Source: Haloactinopolyspora alba
GTDB lineage: Bacteria > Actinomycetota > Actinomycetes > Jiangellales > Jiangellaceae
Direction: 5' to 3'
NCBI RefSeq assembly: GCF_003014555.1
Contig: NZ_PYGE01000005.1
Location: forward strand, 248,001-312,000
DNA length: 64,000 nucleotides
Positions within the stretch are counted from its first letter, which is position 1. Each line of letters opens with the position of its first letter. Below are positions 7,590-15,900 of this stretch, in pieces. The notes under the pieces were generated by a model. That model had not been told where the DNA came from and searched no databases. It saw nothing but the letters and a program-made list of their open reading frames with translations. The position numbers were made by a program, and so were the translations under genes.

Positions 7590-8917
7590 GCGGCGCCGTC
7601 GTCGTCGCCGTCCCGGTGGCCGGCGAGCCGGCCGGCGCGCGTCAGCATGTCGAGGACGGTGTCGCGGGCGTCCTCGACGGTGATCGCCGAGGTGTCCAGC
7701 ACCAGGTCGGCGTCGTCCGGAGTCTCGTACGGGCTGGAGATCCCGGTGAAGTCGGGGATCTCCCCGGCCCGTGCCCGGGCGTAGAGGCCCTTGCGGTCGC
7801 GCCGCTCGCATTCGGCCAGCGGGGTGGCGACGTGGATCAGCAGGAAGTCCGCGCCCCCGGCCTCGACCATCTGCCGGACCCGTTCCCGGGTGGCGGCGAA
7901 CGGCGCGATCGGTGCGCACACCGCCAGCCCGCCGTGCCGGGCGATCTCGGCGGCGACGAAGCCGATGCGCTCGATGTTGCGGTCCCGGTCGGCTCGCGAG
8001 AAGCCGAGCCCGGCCGACAGGTTGCGCCGGACGACGTCGCCGTCGAGCAGGGTGACCTCGCGGTCGCCGAGCTCGGCGATCCGGTCGGTGACCGCCCGTG
8101 CGACGGTCGACTTGCCCGAGCCCGAGAGGCCGGTGAACAGCAGCACGGCGCCGCGTCCGGCCGGCAGCGGGCGCCAGCGCCGCCAGGCGTCGAAGGACTC
8201 CTCCGGCTGGTCCGCCGGGGCATCCGCGGCGCCGTCGAGCCATCTACGCAGGGCGTCCCGGTCGGCGTCGCGCTCGGCGACGACCGCTGTGCCCCCGTAG
8301 GCGGCAGCGACCCTGTCGGCCAGCGTGCTGTCACGCTCGTCGCCGTACTGCGGCGCCGGCACGACGACGACCTCGCACCGCCGGCCGCCGGCCCGCAGCC
8401 GGTCACGTAACCGCAGGGCAGAGCGGGCCACGTCCGGCAGCGCCGGTCCGGGAACGGCGCGCGGCCCGTCGAGCACCACGAACAGCACCGCCCGTCCGGC
8501 CTGCGCTGTGACGGCCTCCAGCGTGGCCCCGTCGACCGGATCGTGGCCGACGACCGCGAGCGGCTCGGGCAGGTCCACCTCGGCCGGGTCCCGTCGCAGC
8601 GCGGCGTACGGACCGGTCGGCTGGTCACGTGTCGGCACCGGCTCGACGATGCCGGTGAGACGGGTGAGCCCATCGGAGGTGCGTCCGATGTCCGCGGCGA
8701 CCCGCAGCGTCGCCACCGGCGCTCCTTCGCGGTCGGTGACCACGACGGACCCGGCGGTCCGGGCGTGCTCGGCGTCCTCGTCGGGAAGAGGCACCGACAC
8801 GTGCGGATCGCCCACGCCGAGCAGGGTCAGCTCGACCTCCGCGAGCGTGGTCTCGTCCGGGGTCGACGTCGGTATCGATTGCGTGTCCGGCACGCGGGTC
8901 AGCCTAGACGGCGCCAC
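7586..8917 (-). CDS. cysC: Adenylyl-sulfate (APS) kinase with extra N-terminal domain
   Basis: The C-terminal 190 residues are a full APS kinase: P-loop GLSGSGKST, DGDVVRRNLSAGLGFS and RDRNIERIGFVAAEIA. It phosphorylates APS to PAPS for sulfate assimilation or sulfation. The N-terminal 240 residues resemble the degenerate ATP-sulfurylase-like part found in actinobacterial CysC proteins but lack a visible HxxH nucleotide motif, so sulfurylase activity is unlikely. The GTG at 8917 with GGAG just upstream is chosen; a GTG at 8893 is possible. The start overlaps the end of the upstream TetR gene and the end overlaps the DUF664 gene. No cysDN or PAPS reductase is near. Confidence 0.88.
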   Translation of the reverse strand: MAPSRLTRVPDTQSIPTSTPDETTLAEVELTLLGVGDPHVSVPLPDEDAEHARTAGSVVVTDREGAPVATLRVAADIGRTSDGLTRLTGIVEPVPTRDQPTGPYAALRRDPAEVDLPEPLAVVGHDPVDGATLEAVTAQAGRAVLFVVLDGPRAVPGPALPDVARSALRLRDRLRAGGRRCEVVVVPAPQYGDERDSTLADRVAAAYGGTAVVAERDADRDALRRWLDGAADAPADQPEESFDAWRRWRPLPAGRGAVLLFTGLSGSGKSTVARAVTDRIAELGDREVTLLDGDVVRRNLSAGLGFSRADRDRNIERIGFVAAEIARHGGLAVCAPIAPFAATRERVRQMVEAGGADFLLIHVATPLAECERRDRKGLYARARAGEIPDFTGISSPYETPDDADLVLDTSAITVEDARDTVLDMLTRAGRLAGHRDGDDDGAA

Positions 8918-9539
8918 CGCGCTCCGGCGCGCCCGGCCGGACGAATGTCGCAGTCAGCATGGCGGCGTACTGCTCGCCGAACTGTTCGGGTGCCCATCCG
9001 CGGTCGGCGGTCAGCCGTTCCAGCAGGTCCCAGGACATCAGCGCCCACAGCATGTCCGCGGCCGAGGAGACCGTCCACGACGGGCTCAGCGCGCCGTCGG
9101 CGTCGAGCCACTCCATCAGCCGGGTGCAGCCGGTCAGCCAGTTGCTCATGGTGAGATTCCACAGTCCCGCGGCATCGTCGTCGGTGTACCTGGCACGTTC
9201 GATGGCCCGGGAGACCGCGAGGATTCGCGGGTGCGAGCGCGCCATGTGGTGGGCCCACTCGTCCAGCGCCGTGACGGCGTCGGGAGAGTTCCAGACCGCT
9301 TGCAACGACGTGCCGAGGTCCTCGGTTTCGCCGAGGTGCCGGTAGAGCGCCGCCAGCAGCTCGTTCCGCGAGGAGAAGTGCAGGTAGACCGCGCGGCGCG
9401 ACACGCCGGCGCGCTCGGCCGCCGAGGTGGTCGTCAGGGCGTCGAACCCCTCCTCCTCGATCAGCGCGCGGGTGGCGTCGAGCAGTGCCGTGCGGGTGCG
9501 CCTGCTGCGGGCGTTCTGCGGACTGTCGATCGACGGCAT
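8904..9539 (-). CDS. TetR-family transcriptional regulator
   Basis: A 211-residue protein with an N-terminal TetR helix-turn-helix at about residues 13-60 (TRTALLDATRALIEEEGF ... GVSRRAVYLHF). The C-terminal ligand domain is rich in tryptophan (WAHHMARSH, WNLTMSNW, WTVSSAADMLW). It is divergent from a two-gene unit (small membrane protein and PPOX protein) with a perfect palindrome between them, so it probably represses that unit and itself. Its end overlaps the cysC start by 14 bases, so it may also affect cysC transcription. Confidence 0.9.
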   Translation of the reverse strand: MPSIDSPQNARSRRTRTALLDATRALIEEEGFDALTTTSAAERAGVSRRAVYLHFSSRNELLAALYRHLGETEDLGTSLQAVWNSPDAVTALDEWAHHMARSHPRILAVSRAIERARYTDDDAAGLWNLTMSNWLTGCTRLMEWLDADGALSPSWTVSSAADMLWALMSWDLLERLTADRGWAPEQFGEQYAAMLTATFVRPGAPERGGAV

Positions 9540-9610
9540 GGATCCTCCAGATGAACTGCACTACTTGTGAACTTAACACTTGCAAGAACTGCACGCACTG
9601 TGTAGATTTT

Positions 9611-9633
9611 GAATTACACACCGCGTGTAATTC
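9611..9633. promoter_or_regulatory. Perfect palindromic operator, probable TetR site
   Basis: Arms GAATTACAC and GTGTAATTC flank a five-base centre (ACCGC), a perfect 23-base palindrome. It lies 20 bases before the start of the plus-strand membrane gene and 72 bases before the divergent tetR start. The position and symmetry suit repression of both units by the adjacent TetR protein. Confidence 0.75.
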
Positions 9634-9652
9634 TTCGAGGAGGGTCGATCTC

Positions 9653-9889
9653 ATGACCATCACCACCACATCCGTGCCACACCTTCGGATCCGACGCGTT
9701 GTCACGGTCATCGCCGCGGTCGCCGCGCCGGCGCTCCTCTGGGTGATCGCGCGAGCCGCCGACGCCGACCTGACCGTCGACCTCCGGAACGGGGAGCCGC
9801 CGATGCAGGTGGGGCTTCCCATCGCGGTGGCCTTCGCCGCCGCGCTCCTCGGCGGGATGCGGCGCGCCGCAACGGAGGTGCGGGCATGA
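9653..9889 (+). CDS. Small membrane protein, possibly shortened DUF6069-like
   Basis: The ATG at 9653 follows GAGGAGGG at good spacing and gives 78 residues with two hydrophobic segments (about 17-32 and 58-70). The first half resembles the N-terminus of DUF6069-type four-segment membrane proteins (a basic stretch, then VVTVIAAVAAPALLWVIARA, then ADLTVDL). Those are about 130 residues, so this may be a shortened member; the family call is tentative. The stop overlaps the start of the PPOX gene, so the two are coupled and likely controlled by the divergent TetR protein. Confidence 0.6.
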   Translation: MTITTTSVPHLRIRRVVTVIAAVAAPALLWVIARAADADLTVDLRNGEPPMQVGLPIAVAFAAALLGGMRRAATEVRA

Positions 9890-10239
9890 GCGCGTTCACC
9901 GAAGCCGAGTCGCGCTACCTGCTGAGCGGCCCCGGTCTGGGTCGTCTGGCCACGGTCGACGAGACGGGTCAACCGCGGATCGTTCCGCTCGGCTGGACCT
10001 ACAACACCGAGCTCGGCACGATCGACATCGGCGGCCGGAACTTCGCCGCCACGCGCAAGTATCGTGACGTGCAGGCGAACCCGAAGGTGGCGTTCATCGT
10101 CGACGACGTACTGCCGCCGTGGTCGCCGCGGTCGGTCATCGTGCACGGCCGCGCCGAGGCCATCGCCTCGCCGGAGCCGATCATCCGGATCCATCCGGTG
10201 CGAGTGATCAGCTGGGGCCTCGACACCGAACCCGCATGA
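9886..10239 (+). CDS. PPOX-class flavin/F420-dependent protein
   Basis: A 117-residue split-barrel protein. The start (FTEAESRYLLSGPGLGRLATV) and the KYRDVQANPKVAFIVDDV segment are typical of the pyridoxamine-phosphate-oxidase-like family that binds FMN or F420 and reduces small molecules, and the HGRAEAI and WGLDTEP ends are present, so it looks complete. It is coupled by an ATGA overlap to the small membrane gene before it and is likely induced when the divergent TetR protein leaves its operator, which suggests a detoxification role. The substrate is unknown. Confidence 0.85.
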   Translation: MSAFTEAESRYLLSGPGLGRLATVDETGQPRIVPLGWTYNTELGTIDIGGRNFAATRKYRDVQANPKVAFIVDDVLPPWSPRSVIVHGRAEAIASPEPIIRIHPVRVISWGLDTEPA

Positions 10240-10276
10240 TCCTGGCGCATCGCTGATCGCGTGGTCACTCCGGCTC

Positions 10277-10368
10277 AGCGGTGTGGAGTTACTGCACAAG
10301 CGATGCGGAGTTACTGGGGTGCCAGACCCAGTGGGCCCACGTCGCCGCCGCAGTAACCCCACACCGCT
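10277..10368. repeat. Large inverted repeat between convergent genes
   Basis: A 19-base arm at 10277-10295 (AGCGGTGTGGAGTTACTGC) pairs with 10350-10368 with one mismatch, and a third partial copy of GGAGTTACTG sits inside at about 10307-10316. It occupies the gap between the converging PPOX and NAD(P)-binding genes. It could act as a two-way terminator or be a repetitive extragenic element. Confidence 0.65.
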
Positions 10369-10417
10369 CGAGGAATCCGCGACGACACGTGCGCCGAGGC
10401 CTCGTGGTCGTGGGGCG

Positions 10418-11086
10418 TCAGCGCTGGGTGACGCGGGCCACCGCGTCCGGGACCGGCGTGTCTCCGCCGACCAGTTCGAGCGTGAGCTGCGCCGACGTCG
10501 GCTCGTCCAGCAGCGCCAGCAGGACCGCCGCGACGTCGTCCCGGGACACGGCGCCGCGACCGGTGGACTCCGCGAGCGTGACCCTGCCGGTGCCGGTGTC
10601 GTCGGTGAGCCGGCCCGGGCGCAGGACGGTCCAGTCGACGTCACGTCCCCGCAGGTCGTCCTCGCTGGCACCCTTGGCGCGCAGGTACGCCGCGAACACC
10701 TCACCGGTGTCGGGCGGCGGCTCGTCGTTCGCGCCGATCGCGGAGATCAGCAGGTAACGCCGCACGCCCGCCGACTGGGCGGCGTCGGCCACCAGGGTGG
10801 CCGCGTTGTGGTCGACGGTCTCCTTGCGCTCCGCGCCGCTGCCCGGGCCGGCGCCGGCCGCGAAGACCACGGCGTCGGCGCCGCGCAGCTCCGCGGCGAC
10901 GTCGTCGATACCGCTCGCCTCCAGGTCGAGTACGACCGCCGTGGCGCCGACCGCGGCCAGGTCGCCGGCCTGACCGGGGTCGCGGATCAGCCCGACGGCC
11001 TCGTCGCCGCGCAGCGTCAGCAGCCGCTCGAGGCGCAGCGCGATCTGCCCGTGTCCACCCGCAATGACCACTCGCACGCCTGACAC
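10418..11086 (-). CDS. NAD(P)-binding Rossmann-fold protein (atypical SDR, YwnB/NmrA-like)
   Basis: A 222-residue protein beginning MSGVRVVIAGGHGQIALRL with a glycine-rich GGHGQIA dinucleotide-binding turn. It has the VVFAAGAGPGSG region, YLLISAIGAN, and a VLRPGRLTDD motif typical of atypical short-chain dehydrogenases that act as NAD(P)H sensors or reductases. The usual Tyr-x-x-x-Lys is replaced by a YLRAKGASEDDL stretch. It is a single gene, with copy A of the 78-bp repeat in its 5' flank. Confidence 0.85.
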   Translation of the reverse strand: MSGVRVVIAGGHGQIALRLERLLTLRGDEAVGLIRDPGQAGDLAAVGATAVVLDLEASGIDDVAAELRGADAVVFAAGAGPGSGAERKETVDHNAATLVADAAQSAGVRRYLLISAIGANDEPPPDTGEVFAAYLRAKGASEDDLRGRDVDWTVLRPGRLTDDTGTGRVTLAESTGRGAVSRDDVAAVLLALLDEPTSAQLTLELVGGDTPVPDAVARVTQR

Positions 11087-11104
11087 CGTAACCGACCACG
11101 CGTC

Positions 11105-11182
11105 GAATGATCACGTTCCGCATGGAATTCCATGCGTCACCACCCCTGCAGGCCTCGTGACGCGTTGGAAAGCCTCGTGATG
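11105..11182 (+). repeat. Dispersed 78-bp repeat, copy A
   Basis: One of three copies in the window (also at 33191 and 50099), all in the same orientation. It contains the palindrome CATGGAATTCCATG and the hairpin arms GCGTCACCA/TCGTGACGC (one mismatch here), followed by a second CCTCGTGATG arm. It lies between the divergent NAD(P)-binding and tdh genes. Confidence 0.85.
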
Positions 11183-11229
11183 GCCGTGAGATACGGTCGA
11201 GCCGACTCCGGAAGAAAGGGACGCGTTCG

Positions 11230-12261
11230 GTGAAAGCCCTGGTCAAAACCGAGCCCGCGGCCGGCGTGGAGCTGACCGACGTGCCGATGCCGACCGTCGG
11301 GCCGGGCGAGGCGCTGGTGCGGGTCCTGCGCACCGGCATCTGCGGCAGCGACCTGCACATCCTGCACTGGGACGCGTGGGCGCAGCAGAACATCACGCCG
11401 CCGCTGGTCGTCGGGCACGAGTTCGTCGGCGAGGTCGTCGAGGTGGCTCCCGGCACCCGATCCGTCCAGGCCGGGGACATCGTCAGCGGCGAGGGCCACA
11501 TCGTGTGCGAGCGGTGCCGGCACTGCCGAGCCGGTGACCGGCACCTGTGCGCCGGCACCGAAGGCATCGGCGTGCACCGCGCCGGCGCGTTCGCCGAGTA
11601 CATCGCGATGCCCACCGGCAACCTGTGGCGACATCCGGACGACATCGACCTGGACGCGGCCGCGATCTTCGACCCGTTCGGCAACGCGGTGCACACCGCG
11701 TTGAAGTTCCCGGTGCACGGCGAGGACGTGCTGATCACCGGTGCCGGGCCGATCGGCATCATGGCGGCGCTGGTCGCCGGGCACGCCGGTGCCCGCAACG
11801 TCGTCGTCACCGACGTCAATCCGTACCGACTCGAGCTGGCCCGGTCACTCGGCGTCGGCACGACCGTCGACGTGACGACGACGGCGCTCGAGGACGTCCG
11901 CGACGAGCTGGGCATGGCCGAGGGCTTCGACGTGGGCATGGAGATGTCGGGCGACTCGCGCGCGCTGCACTCGATGGTCGACGGCATGGCCAACGGCGGC
12001 CGGATCGCGATGCTGGGCCTGCCGTCGCAGCAGACAACCCTCGACTGGTCGAGCATCGTGTTGCGGATGCTCACCCTCACCGGCATCTACGGCCGGGAGA
12101 TGTTCGAGACCTGGTATCAGGCGTCGGTGCTGGTCGAGGCTGGGGTGGACATCTCGCGGGTGGTCACGCACAGGTTCGGCCACGACGAGCACGCGGCGGC
12201 GTTCGAGGCCGCGGCCGGGGGCAACAGCGGCAAAGTGATCATGGAGTGGGCGAGCCGGTAG
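11230..12261 (+). CDS. tdh: L-threonine 3-dehydrogenase
   Basis: A 343-residue zinc dehydrogenase of the medium-chain family. The GTG start has GAAAGGGA upstream. It shows the catalytic zinc region [21 protein letters not shown], structural zinc cluster [18 protein letters not shown]-binding [14 protein letters not shown] and the threonine-dehydrogenase pattern [11 protein letters not shown]. It oxidises L-threonine to 2-amino-3-ketobutyrate with NAD. The kbl gene starts about ten bases downstream and completes the conversion to glycine and acetyl-CoA, so the two form an operon. Confidence 0.95.
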   Translation: MKALVKTEPAAGVELTDVPMPTVGPGEALVRVLRTGICGSDLHILHWDAWAQQNITPPLVVGHEFVGEVVEVAPGTRSVQAGDIVSGEGHIVCERCRHCRAGDRHLCAGTEGIGVHRAGAFAEYIAMPTGNLWRHPDDIDLDAAAIFDPFGNAVHTALKFPVHGEDVLITGAGPIGIMAALVAGHAGARNVVVTDVNPYRLELARSLGVGTTVDVTTTALEDVRDELGMAEGFDVGMEMSGDSRALHSMVDGMANGGRIAMLGLPSQQTTLDWSSIVLRMLTLTGIYGREMFETWYQASVLVEAGVDISRVVTHRFGHDEHAAAFEAAAGGNSGKVIMEWASR

Positions 12262-12272
12262 GGAGACGAGTG

Positions 12273-13451
12273 GTGTTCACGATGATGCGCGAGCAGCTGC
12301 GCGCTGATCTGGAGGAGATCCGCGAAGCCGGGCTCTACAAGCCCGAGTACGTCATCTCGACGCCGCAGGGTGCGCGGGTCGAGCTCGACGACGGACGCAG
12401 CGTGCTGAACATGTGCGCGAACAACTACCTCGGGCTGGCCGACGACCCTCAGCTCGTCGAGGCGGCCAAGCGCGGTCTGGACGAGTGGGGCTTCGGGATG
12501 GCCTCGGTGCGGTTCATCTGCGGCACCCAGAGCATCCACACCGAGCTGGAGCGGAAGATCTCCGGCTTCCTCGGCACCGAGGACACGATCCTGTACGGCT
12601 CGTGCTTCGACGCGAACGGCGGGCTGTTCGAGACGCTGCTCGGCCCGGAGGACGCGGTCATCTCCGACGCGCTGAACCACGCGAGCATCATCGACGGCGT
12701 CCGGCTGTCGAAGGCGCGCCGGCTGCGCTACGCCAACGCTGACATGGACGAGCTGGAGGCGCGGCTGGTCGAGGCCGCGGACGCGCGGCACCGGTTGATC
12801 GCCACCGACGGCGTGTTCTCGATGGACGGCTACCTGGCGCCGCTGGACCGGATCTGCGACCTCGCCGAGCGGTACGACGCGCTGGTCATGGTGGACGATT
12901 CGCACGCGGTCGGCGTCGTCGGCGAGGGCGGCCGCGGCACACCCGAGCGTTTCGGCGTGACCGACCGTGTCGACATCGTCACCGGCACGCTCGGCAAGGC
13001 GCTGGGCGGCGCCAGCGGCGGCTACACGTCCGGGCGGCGCGAGATCGTCGAGTACCTGCGGCAGCGGTCGCGGCCCTACCTGTTCTCCAACTCGGTCGCG
13101 CCGTCGATCGTGGTGGCCGCGATGGCGGTGCTGGACCGCCTGGGCGACGGCGCCGACCTGCGGCAGCGGCTGCGGGAGAACACCGCGTTGTTCCGTTCGG
13201 AACTGACGGCGGCGGGCTTCGACGTGCTGCCTGGCGAGCACCCGATCGTCCCGGTCATGGTGGGCGACGCCGCGACGGCCGGACGGCTGTCCGAGCGGCT
13301 GTTCGCCGAGGGCGTCTACGCGGTCAGCTTCTCGTACCCGGTGGTGCCGCACGGCGCGGCGCGCATCCGTACCCAGGTGTCGGCTGCGCACACGCCGGAG
13401 GACCTGCGCGACGCGGTGCGGGCCTTCGTCCGTGCCCGCGACGCGGCCTGA
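12273..13451 (+). CDS. kbl: Glycine C-acetyltransferase (2-amino-3-ketobutyrate CoA ligase)
   Basis: About 392 residues of a PLP-dependent alpha-oxoamine synthase. It has [11 protein letters not shown] near the N-terminus, [10 protein letters not shown], the DDSHAVG motif and the PLP-lysine region [17 protein letters not shown]. It splits 2-amino-3-ketobutyrate with CoA into glycine and acetyl-CoA. GTG codons at 12270 and 12273 and ATGs at 12282 and 12285 are all possible; 12273 has the best spacing from GGGAGA. It directly follows tdh, forming the threonine-to-glycine pathway. Confidence 0.95.
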   Translation: MFTMMREQLRADLEEIREAGLYKPEYVISTPQGARVELDDGRSVLNMCANNYLGLADDPQLVEAAKRGLDEWGFGMASVRFICGTQSIHTELERKISGFLGTEDTILYGSCFDANGGLFETLLGPEDAVISDALNHASIIDGVRLSKARRLRYANADMDELEARLVEAADARHRLIATDGVFSMDGYLAPLDRICDLAERYDALVMVDDSHAVGVVGEGGRGTPERFGVTDRVDIVTGTLGKALGGASGGYTSGRREIVEYLRQRSRPYLFSNSVAPSIVVAAMAVLDRLGDGADLRQRLRENTALFRSELTAAGFDVLPGEHPIVPVMVGDAATAGRLSERLFAEGVYAVSFSYPVVPHGAARIRTQVSAAHTPEDLRDAVRAFVRARDAA

Positions 13452-13466
13452 CGGTCACCGGGCGGG

Positions 13467-13790
13467 TCAGTCGATCCCCATCAGCCGCAGCACACCGGTC
13501 GTCGTGGCCGCCACGACGACCACGACGACCAGCGGTGCTCGCGCCAGTGCGGCCAGCCCGCCGGCGACGACGCCCGTGGGCCGGGCCGCGCCGGCGAGTT
13601 CGGTGGTGGTGAACAGGGCAGCGGTGAGCAGGACCGCCGTGAGCAGCGTGACGACGGCGCGGTCCAGGACCTGCTCGGCTTCGTCGGTGACGCTGACGCG
13701 GTGACGCAGGAACACGCCGCCGGCACGCAGGGCGTAGGTACCTGCGGCGAAAGCGATGATCGCGGGAACGAGATGCGCCGTGTCGATCAT
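13467..13790 (-). CDS. azlD: AzlD-family branched-chain amino-acid exporter subunit
   Basis: A 107-residue protein with about four hydrophobic segments and the AzlD start (IIAFAAGTYALRAGGVFL). With AzlC it forms a two-part exporter for branched-chain or related amino acids. The ATG at 13790 overlaps the stop of azlC (ATGA). It converges with kbl with only 15 bases between the stops. Confidence 0.88.
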   Translation of the reverse strand: MIDTAHLVPAIIAFAAGTYALRAGGVFLRHRVSVTDEAEQVLDRAVVTLLTAVLLTAALFTTTELAGAARPTGVVAGGLAALARAPLVVVVVVAATTTGVLRLMGID

Positions 13791-14470
13791 CGCCGGCTCC
13801 GCATGGTCGACGGTATCGAGACGAGCACGGCGAGCAGCGCGACCAGTGGCGCGACGCCCGCCGGCAGCACCGGAGCGCCGGCCACGGCCAGGCATCCTCC
13901 GGCCAACGCGCAGACGCGGGTGGTCGTGTCGCGGCGCAGCGCGGGGAGGACGAGCGCCAGCAGCACCGCCGGGAATACCGCGTCGAGCCCCAGGACGGCG
14001 GGCTCGTGCACCACCTGCCCGAGCGTCGCTCCGACGAACGCGCCGAGCGGCCAGCTGACCATGATGGTCACGCCGCTGGCCCAGAACGTGGCGCGCGCGG
14101 TCTCGGGTGTGGGCGCAGCGGTCGCGAGGGCGACCGACTCGTCGTTGACCAGGTGTGCGCCGGCCAGCCTCGTGCGGCGGCCGTGCAGGAAGGCGCCGGC
14201 TCGCATGCCGTACGCCGCGTTGCGAGCGTTGACGACGAGCCCGGCGAGCACGGCCAGGGCCGGCGCTCCTCCGGCCGCCAGGACCCCGACGAACAGCAGC
14301 TCCGACGAGGCGCCGAGCACCAGGACGGCCAGCGCGATGATCTGCCAGAGCGCGAACCCGGCGTCGTGCGCGGTGACGCCGTAGGAGATGCCGATCATGC
14401 ACACCGAGGCGCCGACGGCCGCGATGTCGCGGATCCGCGCGGCGCCGAGTGTTCGCCATACCGAACGCAT
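13787..14470 (-). CDS. azlC: AzlC-family amino-acid exporter subunit
   Basis: A 227-residue membrane protein with the AzlC pattern: ISYGVTAHDAGF, ASSELLFVGVLAAGG, and the NARNAAYGM motif at the third membrane segment. It is the large subunit that works with AzlD to export branched-chain amino acids. The gene is divergent from an XRE-cupin regulator gene, a common arrangement, and a palindrome in the shared promoter region is the likely control site. Confidence 0.9.
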   Translation of the reverse strand: MRSVWRTLGAARIRDIAAVGASVCMIGISYGVTAHDAGFALWQIIALAVLVLGASSELLFVGVLAAGGAPALAVLAGLVVNARNAAYGMRAGAFLHGRRTRLAGAHLVNDESVALATAAPTPETARATFWASGVTIMVSWPLGAFVGATLGQVVHEPAVLGLDAVFPAVLLALVLPALRRDTTTRVCALAGGCLAVAGAPVLPAGVAPLVALLAVLVSIPSTMRSRR

Positions 14471-14483
14471 AGAATCCCATGGT

Positions 14484-14502
14484 GAACACCTGAGCGGTGT
14501 TC
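14484..14502. promoter_or_regulatory. Palindrome GAACACC-N5-GGTGTTC, probable XRE operator
   Basis: Perfect seven-base arms spaced by TGAGC, 13 bases upstream of azlC and 35 bases upstream of the XRE-cupin gene. The position suggests it is where the adjacent regulator controls both divergent genes. Confidence 0.65.
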
Positions 14503-14537
14503 GTCAAGATGAACGTATCGACTGATGGAGCGAACGA

Positions 14538-15092
14538 ATGAACGACGGCCCGCCGCTCGCGGTGATCGCCGCGTCGCTGCAGCACGAACGGCGCCGCGCC
14601 GGCCTGTCGCTGGCCGAGGTGGCGCGACGGGCGGGGATCGCGAAGTCCACGCTGTCGCAGCTCGAATCCGGAACCGGCAACCCGAGCGTCGAGACGCTGT
14701 GGGCACTGGGCGTCGCCCTGGACGTACCGTTCTCGCATCTGGTCGAGCCGCCGCGACCGAGCGTGCAGATCATCCGCGCGGGCGAGGGTCCGCGGGTGGC
14801 CTCCGAACGGGCCGACTACGTCGCGACGCTGCTGGCCTCCTGCCCGCCGAACGCGCGTCGCGACATCTACGTGATCACGGCCGAACCCGGCCCGCCGCGG
14901 GAGTCCGCGCCGCACATGCCGGGCGTGGTCGAGCATGTCGTGCTGTGTGCGGGACGGGCCCGGGTGGGTGTCGCCGACGAGCCGGTTGAGCTGAGCCCCG
15001 GCGACTACGTCTCGTACCCGGGCGACGCCGCGCACGTGTTCGAGGCGATGGAGTCCGACACCAGCGCCGTGCTGGTCTCCGAGCACGTCTGA
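14538..15092 (+). CDS. XRE-family regulator with C-terminal cupin domain
   Basis: A 184-residue protein: residues about 10-65 are an XRE helix-turn-helix (LAEVARRAGIAKSTLSQLESG) and about 105-180 a cupin barrel (VEHVVLCAGRARVG, LSPGDYVSYPGDAAHVFEA). Such proteins sense small molecules through the cupin part. It is divergent from azlCD with a palindromic site between, so it likely regulates amino-acid export. The histidine pattern in the cupin is only partly kept. Confidence 0.9.
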   Translation: MNDGPPLAVIAASLQHERRRAGLSLAEVARRAGIAKSTLSQLESGTGNPSVETLWALGVALDVPFSHLVEPPRPSVQIIRAGEGPRVASERADYVATLLASCPPNARRDIYVITAEPGPPRESAPHMPGVVEHVVLCAGRARVGVADEPVELSPGDYVSYPGDAAHVFEAMESDTSAVLVSEHV

Positions 15093-15131
15093 CCAGGAGC
15101 TGTCAGGCCAGCGCAGGGCAGAAACGGACCG

Positions 15132-15626
15132 TCAGGCCAGCGCGGCGCAGAACTTGCCCGGCGAGCTGACCTGGACCGGCAACGCCTGGTCCTGCGCGGC
15201 GGCCACGGTCCCCGTGACCAGGTCGGCCAACGCGTCGGCGGATCGCGGAAGCGACGGATGCGGCCGTCCGGACTCGTCGCCGGTGAGCAGCTCCTCCAAG
15301 ACGTGAACGGCCAGGCCGTCCGCGGTCCGCAGGGTCCGCAGCGGGCGCAGGATCGTTCCCGGCAGGAGGACGACCTCGGCCTCGGCGGAGTGCTGCGACA
15401 TGAACGCGATGTCGCGGCCGGTCCGTCCGGCGATCGCGACGAGTTCGGCCGCGGTGAAGTTCTCGGTGCCGACGCGCGGGTCGCGCGAGGTCGCGGTGAA
15501 GCCCTGCGTGACGAACGTTCCGGTCGGCGCCTCGGCTCCGGCCGGCAGGCCGTGATACGTGACAGCCGCCGTGGCCGGCAGTTTCTCGAGCGCGGCGAGG
15601 AGCGTGGACGCCGAGGGCTCAGTCAC
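15132..15626 (-). CDS. ADP-ribosyltransferase-like protein, third gene of effector-like cassette
   Basis: A 164-residue protein whose first 95 residues follow the ADP-ribosyltransferase strand order: TYHG at 23-26, TATSRDP at 44-50 and an ExE-type AEAEVVLLPGT at 81-91 (E82 and E84). In the R-S-E toxin class the first motif carries arginine; here it is His25, as in the diphtheria-toxin class, while the rest looks like R-S-E. It may be an active variant, an inactive relative or an immunity partner of the upstream effector. The start overlaps the end of the 93-residue gene by eight bases. Its last codons are duplicated just past the stop. The family assignment is by motif only. Confidence 0.62.
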   Translation of the reverse strand: MTEPSASTLLAALEKLPATAAVTYHGLPAGAEAPTGTFVTQGFTATSRDPRVGTENFTAAELVAIAGRTGRDIAFMSQHSAEAEVVLLPGTILRPLRTLRTADGLAVHVLEELLTGDESGRPHPSLPRSADALADLVTGTVAAAQDQALPVQVSSPGKFCAALA

Positions 15627-15900
15627 GCCGGCCGTCCTCGTCCGCGGAGTCGTCGTCCTGGTCCGGCTTTTCGCGGACGGTCGGCTTCTCGTCGTCGGAG
15701 TAGTAATGGACGGTCCCGTCCGCGTTCATATGCCCGATGACCTGGGAGCCCTCCTGAAATCGCGCTTTCTCGGGTGCGATGCTGCCAGGAGGGAACGTCT
15801 TGCCCTCTGCTTCTTTCAACGCTGCTTCACGTACCGCCTTCATGTAGGCGGCCTTCTCTTCGTCTGTCAGCTTGTTGAACTCGTCCCAGTCGAACGTCAT
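15619..15900 (-). CDS. Small acidic protein, middle gene of effector-like cassette
   Basis: A 93-residue protein with an N-terminal helical region (FDWDEFNKLTDEEKAAYMKAVREAA, given here as approximate extent 3-27) and a highly acidic tail (PDQDDDSADEDGRRD). No family is recognised. It begins in an ATGA overlap with the stop of the ADP-ribosyltransferase effector gene and itself overlaps the third gene. Small acidic proteins next to toxins often act as immunity or chaperone proteins, so either role is possible, but this is inference from position. Confidence 0.7.
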   Translation of the reverse strand: MTFDWDEFNKLTDEEKAAYMKAVREAALKEAEGKTFPPGSIAPEKARFQEGSQVIGHMNADGTVHYYSDDEKPTVREKPDQDDDSADEDGRRD

